Shown here piece after piece: positions 7,474 to 15,041 of a stretch of 37,092 nucleotides of DNA. Below the pieces are notes generated by a model that did no database searches, was not told the origin of the DNA, and saw only the letters and a list, made by a program, of their open reading frames with translations. The stretch spans positions 1-37,092 of the forward strand of contig CACZFF010000044.1 of assembly GCA_902780385.1 (NCBI GenBank), given 5' to 3'. Origin of the DNA: an uncultured Lachnospiraceae bacterium. GTDB taxonomy: Bacteria > Bacillota > Clostridia > Lachnospirales > Lachnospiraceae. Each line of letters starts with the position of its first letter. The first letter of the stretch is position 1. The position numbers and the translations under genes are program-made.

Positions 7474-7532
7474 GCTTTGAGAACAGTCCATCTTCCCCGG
7501 CAGGTTATCAGGACACATCATTGTTTTGAAAA

Positions 7533-8939
7533 TCACTCTGCTTCAGAAGCTGACTTTGCACTTGTCCTGCCAACAGTGTAATTGTAGAGGATCGGCAGCA
7601 GGAAGAGGACGGCAACGATAACAGTCAGTGTATTTGCAGAAACAATCTTGTAGAGATTTCCGAAGACGATACCGACCAGAGTGAAGTCTGTGTCAGAGAA
7701 GGTTGTGTTGGAGAATCCCATGGAAGCCATGACCGGATAGAGGCCGGCTGCCAGGAAGGTTGCGATGAAACCGTGTACAAAGGCACCTGCGATGCAGCCC
7801 TTGAGACCGCCTTCCGCATTGCCTGCAACACCTGCCGTCGCGCCGCAGAAGAAGTGGAGTACTGCGCCGGGAAGGATGATTGGGACGATCATTCCTGCAT
7901 GTCCCATGGCAGCGAGGATAGCCATGGCCAGAATGCCTCCCACGAAGGAGCAGAAGAAACCGATCAGTACAGCGTTGGGTGCATAAGGGAAGACAATAGG
8001 GCAGTCCAGGGCGGGACGGGCGTTGGGAACAAGCTTCTCGGAGATGCCCTTGAAGGCGGGGACGATCTCATTGATCAGCATGCGGACACCTGCCAGAACG
8101 ATGTAGATACCGGCAGAGAAAGTGATAGCCTGAGTGACAGAGTAGAGGATCCAGTGGCTGTCACCAAAAATCTGTGCAGCGGCTTCCGGAGCACGGAAGG
8201 CAGCAACGCCTGCGACGATGATGTAGCAAAGGAACATGGCCAGGGCGATGGAGACGGTATTCTCGCGGAGGAAGGAGAGAGTCTTGGGGAAGTTGATATC
8301 CTCTGTGGTTGTAATCTCATCCTCATTTTTACCGCGGGCAAAAAGCTTGCCGATCTGGGCGCTGAGCCAGTAGCAACTGCTGCCGAAGTGGCCGAGAGCC
8401 AGAGAGTCATCACCTGTTATCTTCTCGATCGTGGGCTGCATGAGTGCTGGGAAGATACCCATGAGAAGTCCCATCAGCAGAGCTCCGGAGACGATGAGCT
8501 GGATGCCGGTCATGCCTGACAGGGACATGATGATCGCAACCAGGCAGGACATGTACAGAGCGTGGTGGCCGGTCAGGAAGATGTATTTCAGCTTCGAGAA
8601 GCGAGCCAGGATGATGTTGAAGACCATGCCCAAAGCGAAGATGGAAGCAGTCTGCACAGCGAAGTCAGTCAGGCCCAGAGAAACGATTGCCTCGTTGTTA
8701 GGGACGACACCTTCTACACCGAATGCGGCCATGAAGAGATCTCCGAACGGGATAATAGACTGCTGAACAACGGCTGCGCCGGCGTTGAGCACTATAAATC
8801 CCAGGATGGTCTTGATCGTTCCGGAAATGCATTTCTGTGCAGTTTCCTTTTGAAGCAGGAGTCCCAGTAAAGCAAGGAGTCCTACGAATATTGCAGGTGT
8901 CGAGAGAACCTGCTGTATAAAGTTTAAGATTGCCAACAT
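7533..8939 (-). CDS. PTS system IIC transporter, UlaA/SgaT family
   Basis: The 468-residue, strongly hydrophobic protein matches the ascorbate-type PTS permease: FIQQVLSTPAIFVGLLALLGLLLQ at the start, LNAGAAVVQQSIIPFG, GHHALYMSCLVAI, ALGHFGSSCYWLSAQIGKL, GVRMLINEIVPAFKGISEKLVPNARPALDCPIVFPYAPNAVLIGF split over the middle, and PGAVLHFFCGATAGVAGNAEGG. About 10-11 membrane segments are visible. AAAGGAG precedes the ATG. The classic ascorbate genes for lactonase, decarboxylase and epimerases are absent, while transketolase follows. The substrate may therefore be a pentose, pentitol or related sugar rather than ascorbate. Confidence 0.92.
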   Translation of the reverse strand: MLAILNFIQQVLSTPAIFVGLLALLGLLLQKETAQKCISGTIKTILGFIVLNAGAAVVQQSIIPFGDLFMAAFGVEGVVPNNEAIVSLGLTDFAVQTASIFALGMVFNIILARFSKLKYIFLTGHHALYMSCLVAIIMSLSGMTGIQLIVSGALLMGLLMGIFPALMQPTIEKITGDDSLALGHFGSSCYWLSAQIGKLFARGKNEDEITTTEDINFPKTLSFLRENTVSIALAMFLCYIIVAGVAAFRAPEAAAQIFGDSHWILYSVTQAITFSAGIYIVLAGVRMLINEIVPAFKGISEKLVPNARPALDCPIVFPYAPNAVLIGFFCSFVGGILAMAILAAMGHAGMIVPIILPGAVLHFFCGATAGVAGNAEGGLKGCIAGAFVHGFIATFLAAGLYPVMASMGFSNTTFSDTDFTLVGIVFGNLYKIVSANTLTVIVAVLFLLPILYNYTVGRTSAKSASEAE

Positions 8940-9041
8940 TTTTTCTTCTCCTTTTTCCCTTTATCAGACCTGCAGATCCGTTGAAGCAAAAGGCCGACAT
9001 CGTATCGGTCTGTATTCTTCTCTCCGGATCAAAGTCCTTAA

Positions 9042-9479
9042 TTAAACGAACAGTGTATAAAGCTCATCTTCATTTGCAGCCTGGAGAATCTGCTCCATTT
9101 TGTCATCGTCCTGAAGGATCTCGGAAATCTCCATCAGTACGTCGAGATGAGAATTATTGTCAGAGGCGGCGAGCGTCACGAACAGGTTTGCTTTCGCATC
9201 GTCCCGGTCGAACCCGTCAAAATCAACTTCCTCCCGGAAGAGGGTGACTGCAATCTGGGTCTTCAGAGCTCCCTGCTCCGGTCTCGCATGAGGCAGTGCA
9301 ACATGCGGTGCCAGGCAGATATAGGGGCCCAGCTGTTCGACGTTCGTGATCACACCTTCTTTATAGTCCGGCGTGACATAGCCTCCCTTTTCAAGGGGAA
9401 GGACCGATCTGCGGACCGCGTCCTTCCAGTCCGCTGCTTTTTCAAAAATCCGGACATTTTCTCTCTGTAATAATTCCAT
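9042..9479 (-). CDS. PTS system IIA component (mannitol/fructose-type)
   Basis: The 145-residue cytoplasmic protein has the IIA phosphorylation site in CLAPHVALPHARPEQGAL, with H64 as the expected phosphohistidine and H59 close by. Later FVTLAASDNNSHLDVLMEISEIL is the usual end of this domain. It takes phosphate from HPr and gives it to IIB. First gene of the operon; its ATG is preceded by AAAGGGGAA. Its leader is long, purine-rich and almost free of T on the sense strand. Confidence 0.92.
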   Translation of the reverse strand: MELLQRENVRIFEKAADWKDAVRRSVLPLEKGGYVTPDYKEGVITNVEQLGPYICLAPHVALPHARPEQGALKTQIAVTLFREEVDFDGFDRDDAKANLFVTLAASDNNSHLDVLMEISEILQDDDKMEQILQAANEDELYTLFV

Positions 9480-9645
9480 GCCTATCGTTCCCCTTTTTTG
9501 TGTTTTTCTTATTTTCTGCTGTGTCTTTTGTTTTGCTCCTGCAGGAGCTTTTCTTTTTCTTTTATCTCTTTTCTTTTTTCTGCGTTTATCCGTCTGTGTT
9601 TCCGTTATTTTTTTCTTGTTTTCTTTTTTGTTTTGAAAGACGCGC
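9480..9645 (-). promoter_or_regulatory. T-poor leader of the PTS operon
   Basis: Read on the minus strand, this stretch is almost all A, G and C, with long A-runs. The only clear pairing is the self-complementary GCTCCTGCAGGAGC at 9535-9548, which has no loop. It ends in the ribosome site AAAGGGG. A long unstructured leader would favour ribosome access or protein binding. Confidence 0.45.
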
Positions 9646-9830
9646 GCCTGTCTTATGTGTACATGTTACCAATCGGATTCTGAAAATAGAAGTCCAAATG
9701 CCCGCAGGATAATGTGCAAAGCCGTAGGCTGGTAAATCCAGCCATCTGCACACATTTTTGCAAAAAAATGAACGCCTTTCAGTGTCCGCTTCCAGAGCTT
9801 TTTCTTACATTCAAGACTCGCTTGCGCGCG
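9646..9830. other. Promoter region of the PTS operon with a hairpin
   Basis: No gene is seen. An imperfect hairpin at 9712-9756 (GGCTGG with CCAGCC inside GTGCA with TGCAC) is followed by TTTTT on the plus strand. It has no upstream plus gene and could instead be a binding or antitermination structure. The 15-bp motif shared with the regulator's own promoter lies at 9684-9698. No strong consensus -35/-10 pair was found. Confidence 0.35.
9684..9698 (-). promoter_or_regulatory. 15-bp motif shared with the regulator promoter (site 1)
   Basis: AAATAGAAGTCCAAA (plus strand) occurs here, 205 bases before the IIA start, and again exactly at 12259-12273 upstream of the PRD regulator. Both copies have the same orientation relative to their genes. 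A candidate operator for the regulator. Confidence 0.55.
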
Positions 9831-9877
9831 TATCTCACAACTGAAGTCACGGGTCTTGCGCGATAAAGAATAAAATA
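9831..9877 (+). repeat. 47-bp dispersed repeat, copy 2
   Basis: This copy matches 33016-33062 at 40 of 47 positions and includes ACTgaAGT, GGGT, TTGCGCGAT and AAGAATAAAA. The central part is a palindrome, clearest in copy 3. It lies in a gene-free gap next to the regulator terminator. Confidence 0.75.
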
Positions 9878-9910
9878 ATGTCTATAAAACAACTGCACCA
9901 GTTCTACAAG

Positions 9911-9950
9911 CAAAAAAAGAACCAGGAGATGAAATCGAAACATCTCCCGG
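9911..9950 (-). terminator. Intrinsic terminator of the PRD regulator gene
   Basis: On the minus strand CCGGGAGATG (9950-9941) pairs with CATCTCCTGG (9931-9922) apart from one mismatch, followed by TTCTTTTTTTG. It separates the regulator transcript from the PTS operon downstream. Confidence 0.85.
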
Positions 9951-10040
9951 CTCATTGCCGCTAATTAACTTATAATGAATAAACAGCGGGTCAAGCGGCC
10001 GCAAATACCGGAATCACTCGGGCACTTACGGACATTTGAC

Positions 10041-12074
10041 TTATTCTTCAATCCCGCGCAGCAGGTCCATTACAGCTACCGCATCCGGTGCATCTATAAT
10101 CCCGGAAAGAAGCGTCTCGCTCTGGGCGATGGTAAGCAGCTGATTAAGTATGCGGAAGTGCCGCTCATTGTCTTCTGCGGCAAGTACAAAGATGAGACGT
10201 GCCTTCCTGCCTCCCGTGAAGGGTATGGGATTGCGGAAGATTCCCAATGAAAGTCCCAGATAATTGGCACCGTTTTCCGGCTTTGCATGGGCAAGCATGA
10301 TCTCATTGGTAATAAACATGTAGGCACCGTAATAGGTGGTCTGCGACACAATAGTATCCAGATATTTTCCGCTTATGCAGCCGCTGTCCACAAGGGGACC
10401 GCCCGCCAGATAGACAGCATCGATCCATGCAGGCGTTGTTTCACAAAATGTGATCAGCGATGGACGCAGTATTTGCGCCAGTCCGGGTTTTTCTCCGAAG
10501 AGAGGCAGATCAGCAGCAGTATGTCCTGCTCCCGACAGACAATTCAGAAGATCCTGACGGAGTTCTTTATAGCGGGATTCATCAGTATATTTTTTCATCA
10601 CGCTGAACAGGCTCTCAAGAATCTGCCTGTTATGGCTGCTGGCGATCAGTCTGTGGTGCAGGATATAGCTGCGGTCATCGTCCGTGAGAATAGGATTCAC
10701 TACGATAACCGGGATAATGCTCTGCACCCGGACTGTGGAAATAACCAGATCACAGGTGTCCTGTACATGTACCGCATTGATCGCAGGCACAACACCAATA
10801 ATATCTGCTTCCGGCAGCAGCTTTGCCACCTCCCGCCTCAGCATGTTTCCTGTGGACACGCCGTTGACACATACAATCAGGATACGCAGACGGCGGCCGG
10901 CCGAAGACGAAGTCTTCAGAAATGCCCCAAAGTGCAGAGCCAGATAGGCGACCTCACTGTCCGGAATGGGGAGTCCGATCATCTGCTCCAGATACTTGCT
11001 GACATTTTTCGTAATCTCAAACAAATTGGGATACTCGCGAACGACGTCATCACTCATCGGATTCCCGATTTGAATCCCGTACTGGTAGCGGTAAAGTGAG
11101 GCCTTGATATGGATAAAGAGCGCCCTCTCCAATGTCTCCCTGTCTTCAAAAGTCACACAGGCAATTTTTTCAAATTCTGTCACCAGCGCCTTGGTGATTC
11201 CGAAGACAGACTTATCCGATTTTTCCTCAAAGATTTCTTCTGTTGTGATTGTCAGACGGGAGCCGAGCAGGTGCAGTGTCAGGTAAATAACTTCATCTTC
11301 AGCAAGTTCCGGAAAATACTCTCCGGCCAAACGATACTCCTGGCTGGCGCAGATTTCCTCCCGGCGAAGACCGGGGAAGGATAATGAGGATTCCCCCTTT
11401 GGATGATGCATGAGAGGCAGGAGCGCGGCAAGAGCGGAGAGGACACCCTCCACGTAATCGACGTGCAGCGATTCACGGATCTTTTCCAGTCTCTCGTAAT
11501 ATTCCTGAATCTCCTCCTGATTCTCCAGCTGCAGAGCACCGCTGTCGATCAGCGGACGAAGAGAACTGTAATACAGGAAAAACAGGGCACGAGCCCGGAC
11601 CGGATCTCCGGTTACCTCATATCCTGTTCTGGGTCTGTATTCCAGATCAAGCTCATATTCCCGCAGCTTCTGGACTGCGACCTTAATATCGCCAAATATC
11701 GTATTCCGACTGACCTGGAGAAGCTCTGTCAATTGCTCGATATAGACTGGCTGCCGGCTGTGAATCAGATAACAGATAATCACATCCACTCTCTCCGATG
11801 GCAGAAAGACATAATAATCTCCCTGTTCCTTTTCCTCAAGGGCAGCAAGAATTTTTTCCTTATCTTCCCCCGGGATCAGGATTCCCTTCCCTCGTACGAC
11901 TTCCAGATCCTGTAAATAATGCAGGTCCAGCCATTCATTGAGGCTGCATATATCATAATAGATACTGCGCCGGGAGACACCAGTCTTGTCCGCCAGTTTT
12001 TGCAGCGAAGTATATCCATTCTCCTGAAGCAGGAGATTCAGTATGCGCATACAGCGTTCACTCAGATTACTCAT
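10041..12074 (-). CDS. PRD-containing PTS regulator (MtlR/LicR type)
   Basis: The 677-residue multidomain protein has an N-terminal HTH (SLQKLADKTGVSRRSIYYDI, near residues 19-38), a second Mga-like HTH (LTELLQVSRNTIFGDI), and two PTS-regulation domains with conserved histidines (YLTLHLLGSR; AYLALHFGAF). A IIB-like domain follows (ILIVCVNGVSTGNMLRRE) and a C-terminal IIA-like domain with LAHAKPENG. Such proteins are DNA-binding activators whose activity is set by phosphorylation from HPr and cognate PTS components. A start at 12092 would be TTG without a ribosome site; the ATG at 12074 has AGGGAG at good spacing and is preferred. Its position just upstream of the PTS-transketolase operon marks that operon as its target. 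Confidence 0.92.
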   Translation of the reverse strand: MSNLSERCMRILNLLLQENGYTSLQKLADKTGVSRRSIYYDICSLNEWLDLHYLQDLEVVRGKGILIPGEDKEKILAALEEKEQGDYYVFLPSERVDVIICYLIHSRQPVYIEQLTELLQVSRNTIFGDIKVAVQKLREYELDLEYRPRTGYEVTGDPVRARALFFLYYSSLRPLIDSGALQLENQEEIQEYYERLEKIRESLHVDYVEGVLSALAALLPLMHHPKGESSLSFPGLRREEICASQEYRLAGEYFPELAEDEVIYLTLHLLGSRLTITTEEIFEEKSDKSVFGITKALVTEFEKIACVTFEDRETLERALFIHIKASLYRYQYGIQIGNPMSDDVVREYPNLFEITKNVSKYLEQMIGLPIPDSEVAYLALHFGAFLKTSSSAGRRLRILIVCVNGVSTGNMLRREVAKLLPEADIIGVVPAINAVHVQDTCDLVISTVRVQSIIPVIVVNPILTDDDRSYILHHRLIASSHNRQILESLFSVMKKYTDESRYKELRQDLLNCLSGAGHTAADLPLFGEKPGLAQILRPSLITFCETTPAWIDAVYLAGGPLVDSGCISGKYLDTIVSQTTYYGAYMFITNEIMLAHAKPENGANYLGLSLGIFRNPIPFTGGRKARLIFVLAAEDNERHFRILNQLLTIAQSETLLSGIIDAPDAVAVMDLLRGIEE

Positions 12075-12258
12075 GCCCGCTCCCTGCCGCAATGCGGCGT
12101 TTCAATTGATAGTTATTCCTGCCTGCTGCCCTCCGGAACGACAGTCTGAAGCGTTTTCGCCTCCGTGAAAAGAGGGATCACAGAATGTTTTGGCAGTCTC
12201 AAGGCAAAAGCACCCTGCACCTCTTTTGTCATATGTTTATTCTATCCTATAGCAACCG

Positions 12259-12273
12259 AAATAGAAGTCCAAA
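12259..12273 (-). promoter_or_regulatory. 15-bp motif shared with the PTS operon promoter (site 2)
   Basis: Exact copy of the motif at 9684-9698, 185 bases upstream of the regulator ATG. On the minus strand it contains TTGGAC, which with TAGGAT 17 bases on could also form a weak promoter. Suggests autoregulation. Confidence 0.5.
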
Positions 12274-12300
12274 AGTTGGCAAAAAACCGTGCAGAAAAAT

Positions 12301-12381
12301 GGAGACAGGTGTCAAGGGGGTGTCAAGGGGACGGTTCTATGTCTCCTCCGGCGAGGAGACATAGAACCGTCCCCTGTCTCC
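12301..12381. repeat. Large palindromic repeat, mosaic of both flavours (copy D)
   Basis: The right arm is pure GGAGACAG flavour. The left arm is the same but interrupted at 12309-12327 by two GTGTCAAG units typical of copies C and E. The perfect inner stem is 12328-12348 with 12353-12373. It lies between the divergent regulator and metal-transporter genes. Confidence 0.9.
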
Positions 12382-12394
12382 CTGTATTTTCCAC

Positions 12395-12453
12395 TTGCAA
12401 ACATTTCCATAGCAAGTATAATATATATCAAGAAAATTAGTTATTACTAACTA
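12395..12453 (+). promoter_or_regulatory. Promoter of the ZIP transporter with a metal-repressor-like operator
   Basis: TTGCAA (12395-12400), 16 bases, TATAAT (12417-12422). About 15 bases on lies TAGTTA-ttac-TAACTA (12438-12453), a 6-bp-arm palindrome overlapping TTAGT-tatt-ACTAA. The position near the transcription start and the TTAGTTA/TAACTA look fit DtxR/MntR-type repressors, an inference from family knowledge. Confidence 0.55.
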
Positions 12454-12488
12454 CAGTTTACAGTAAAAGCCAAACAAGGAGTATTATT

Positions 12489-13280
12489 ATGGCCGGAACA
12501 TTCACACTCAGCACTTTCGTCGGTGTCTTGATTCCTTTTGCGGGTACAACTCTGGGCTCCGCCTGTGTCTTTTTTCTCAAAGGAGAGATGAGCACCGGGA
12601 TCCGCAAGACTCTGACCGGGTTTGCCGCAGGTGTCATGGTCGCTGCTTCCTTCTGGAGCCTTCTGAATCCCTCACTCGAAATGGCGGAAAAAATGGGGCG
12701 ATTCGCCTTCGTTCCCGCCGCCGTCGGCTTTCTGATCGGCATGTTCTTCCTGCTGATCCTGGATCTTGTCACGCCTCATATGCATCTGGACAGCACCGTC
12801 GAGGGTCCCCGCAGCGGCATGCGCAGGACGACCAAACTCATCCTGGCTGTGACCCTCCACAACATTCCCGAAGGAATGGCCGTCGGTGTCGTCTATGCAG
12901 GATGGCTGGCCGGCGACAGCGGTCTCACCGCCGCCGGTGCCCTGGCGCTGGCTCTGGGTATTGCCATACAGAACTTCCCTGAGGGCGCCATCGTCTCCAT
13001 GCCCCTCCGCGCGGAGGGAATGAGCAAGTCCCGCACCTTCCTGTACGGGATGCTCTCCGGAATCGTGGAGCCGATCGCTTCTATCCTCACGATCATCGCT
13101 TCCGCCTTCATCACCGGCCTGCTTCCCTACTTTCTGAGCTTTGCAGCCGGAGCCATGATGTACGTGGTCGTCGAGGAGCTCATCCCCGAAATGTCCGAGG
13201 AGCCCCATAGCAACCTTGGGCCTGTCGCTTTCGCCTTCGGCTTCGTCCTCATGATGATCCTGGATGTCACCCTGGGGTAA
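12489..13280 (+). CDS. ZIP-family divalent metal transporter (ZupT-like)
   Basis: The 263-residue membrane protein has about eight transmembrane segments and the two ZIP metal-site motifs: HNIPEG (H124 to G129) and QNFPEG (Q161 to G166) in paired helices, plus VEPIAS and VEELIPE downstream. ZIP proteins bring Zn, Mn or Fe into the cytoplasm. The short loop with PHMHLD (near residues 96-101) may also bind metal. AACAAGGAG precedes the ATG. The promoter carries a palindrome of the kind bound by metal-responsive repressors, consistent with an uptake role. Palindromic repeats lie on both sides of the transcription unit. Confidence 0.92.
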   Translation: MAGTFTLSTFVGVLIPFAGTTLGSACVFFLKGEMSTGIRKTLTGFAAGVMVAASFWSLLNPSLEMAEKMGRFAFVPAAVGFLIGMFFLLILDLVTPHMHLDSTVEGPRSGMRRTTKLILAVTLHNIPEGMAVGVVYAGWLAGDSGLTAAGALALALGIAIQNFPEGAIVSMPLRAEGMSKSRTFLYGMLSGIVEPIASILTIIASAFITGLLPYFLSFAAGAMMYVVVEELIPEMSEEPHSNLGPVAFAFGFVLMMILDVTLG

Positions 13281-13299
13281 CAGGTTTATGAAAGGGGAC

Positions 13300-13352
13300 G
13301 GGTGTCAAGGGGGTGTCAGAAGAACCGTCCCCTTGACACCCCCTTGACACCC
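13300..13352. repeat. Large palindromic repeat, GTGTCAAG flavour (copy E)
   Basis: Perfect 19-base arms (13300-13318 and 13334-13352), each with two GGTGTCA units, enclose GAAGAACCGTCCCCT. An extra GGGGACGG precedes the left arm. It sits between the convergent ZIP transporter and fumC genes. Confidence 0.9.
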
Positions 13353-13364
13353 GCAAATTCCTTT

Positions 13365-14741
13365 TTACACCATCTCTTCCGGATGGAAGACCTCATCAAA
13401 TCTTTCTGCTGAGAGGAAGCCAAGTTTCACACATGCCTCTTTCAGGGAAATGTTTTCCTTGTAGGCAAGCTTGGCCGTCTTCGCCGCGTTCTCATAGCCG
13501 ATATAAGGGTTGAGGGCGGTGACGAGCATCAGGGAATTGTAAAGATTGTGGTGCATCTTTTCCCTGTCCGCCTTGATTCCGACGGCGCAATTGTTCCTGA
13601 AGGAAGTGATGGACTCGGAAAGGAGCCTCACAGACTGCAGGAAGTTGTAGGCGATCACAGGCATGAAGACATTCAGTTCAAAATTGCCCTGAGATGCCGC
13701 AAAGCTGATGGCAGCGTCGTTGCCCATGACCTGAACGGCCACCATCGTGACCTGCTCGCACTGAGTCGGATTGACCTTGCCGGGCATGATCGAGCTTCCC
13801 GGCTCGTTCTCCGGGATGCGGATCTCGCCCAGTCCGCAGCGGGGGCCGCTGGCAAGCCAGCGGACGTCATTGGCGATCTTCAACATATCAGCAGCCATGG
13901 CCTTCACCGCGCCGTGGGCAAACACGATCTCGTCCTTGGACGTCAAGGCATGATATTTATTGGGTGCTGTCACAAAGGTTTTTCCGGTAAGGGCTGAGAT
14001 CTCCTCTGCCACCTTTTCCGAGAAGCCTGCCGGCGCGTTCAGTCCGGTACCGACGGCCGTGCCGCCCAGAGCCAGCTCGGACAGAGGCTTAATTGACAGG
14101 CGGACGAGCTCAATATCTCTCTCAAGAGAGCTGCGCCAGCCGCTGATCTCCTGGGCGAAACTGATTGGAACCGCATCCTGCAGGTGGGTCCTGCCGCTCT
14201 TGACGATGCCTTCGTTTTCTGCCTCCAGAGTGCGGAAAGTCCCGATGAGTCCCTCTGCCGCAGGAATCAGACAGTCCTCGAGGACAGTCACTGCCGAGAT
14301 GTGCATGGCTGTCGGGAAGGTGTCGTTTGAAGACTGGCTCATATTGATATCGTCGTTGGGATGGCAGAGCTTTTCCCCCGCGATCTCATTGGCGCGGTTG
14401 GCAATGACCTCATTCGCGTTCATATTGGACTGGGTTCCGGAGCCAGTCTGCCAGACCACCAGGGGGAAATGCGCATTCAGCGTACCTGCGATCACTTCGT
14501 CCGCCGCCCTGCAGATCGCTTCCAGCTTCCGGGCCGTCATCTTCTCCGGTTTCAGTGCATGATTGGCGCGCGCCGATGCCTTCTTCAAAATTCCGAATGC
14601 TCTAATGATCTCCTTCGGCATAGTCTCGATACCGACGCCGATGGGAAAGTTTCCGCGGCTCCGCTCTGTCTGGGCCGCCCAGTATTTATCCGCAGGTACT
14701 CTGACCTCGCCCATTGAATCATGTTCGATCCTGTATTCCAT
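13365..14741 (-). CDS. fumC: Class II fumarate hydratase
   Basis: The 458-residue protein interconverts fumarate and malate. It carries the fumarase/aspartase signature GSSIMPGKVNPTQCE, as well as SGTQSNMNANEV, SSNDTFPTAMH, GRTHLQDAVP and GGTAVGTGLNAP. Length is normal for FumC. The start at 14741 is preferred because GAGAGGAC precedes that ATG and the protein then begins MEYRIEHDSMGEV like its relatives; an upstream in-frame start would add only a low-complexity stretch. It is transcribed alone, convergent with the ZIP transporter. Confidence 0.96.
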   Translation of the reverse strand: MEYRIEHDSMGEVRVPADKYWAAQTERSRGNFPIGVGIETMPKEIIRAFGILKKASARANHALKPEKMTARKLEAICRAADEVIAGTLNAHFPLVVWQTGSGTQSNMNANEVIANRANEIAGEKLCHPNDDINMSQSSNDTFPTAMHISAVTVLEDCLIPAAEGLIGTFRTLEAENEGIVKSGRTHLQDAVPISFAQEISGWRSSLERDIELVRLSIKPLSELALGGTAVGTGLNAPAGFSEKVAEEISALTGKTFVTAPNKYHALTSKDEIVFAHGAVKAMAADMLKIANDVRWLASGPRCGLGEIRIPENEPGSSIMPGKVNPTQCEQVTMVAVQVMGNDAAISFAASQGNFELNVFMPVIAYNFLQSVRLLSESITSFRNNCAVGIKADREKMHHNLYNSLMLVTALNPYIGYENAAKTAKLAYKENISLKEACVKLGFLSAERFDEVFHPEEMV

Positions 14742-14983
14742 TTTTTGTCCTCTCTTGGTGAAAAAAAAACTGAAAAATGTCCGCAAATGCCCGAGCGGGC
14801 ACGACGCTCCCCGGGCTTTTTCTTGCTGTTTTCATCATAACACATCCTGACACATGTACGCTATGAAACTCTCTTTCCCGGAATTTTTCCTATTATTTTT
14901 TTCCACATAATAGTTTTTAAATGAATTTGACCGTTTATGATTGTATTTTTGCGAAATATTGCTGTAAATATGAAAGAAATTGC
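14742..14983. other. Divergent fumC/fruK upstream region
   Basis: No gene is seen. A GC-rich imperfect hairpin (about 14789-14816, GCCCGAGCG with CGCTCCCCGGGC) lies in the fumC leader, followed at some distance by a T-run in the minus direction. A/T-rich sequence at 14880-14980 probably holds the fumC promoter; no clear hexamer pair was chosen. TTTGAC occurs at about 14927 and 14989, possible half-sites for the fru regulator. Confidence 0.3.
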
Positions 14984-15012
14984 TTGATTTTGACTGAATC
15001 TGGATATATAAT
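14984..15012 (+). promoter_or_regulatory. Promoter of the fruK-fruA operon
   Basis: TTGATT (14984-14989), 17 bases, TATAAT (15007-15012). The AAAGGAGG ribosome site and the ATG at 15042 follow closely, giving a leader of about 20 bases. Confidence 0.85.
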
Positions 15013-15041
15013 AAAGTCACTCAAGGAAAGGAGGTCAACGA

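Noticed and set aside
9535-9548. GCTCCTGCAGGAGC as a plus-strand terminator before T-rich sequence
   Set aside because: A perfect palindrome without loop space, and no plus-strand transcript reaches it; the T-richness is the complement of the purine-rich PTS leader.
12150-12170. Catabolite-responsive (cre) site near GAAGCGTTTTC
   Set aside because: Spacing of the TG and AA-CG parts does not fit the cre consensus.
129-13352. CRISPR array interpretation of the repeated GGGACGGTTC elements
   Set aside because: Copies are kilobases apart, long palindromes, with no regular spacers and no cas genes.
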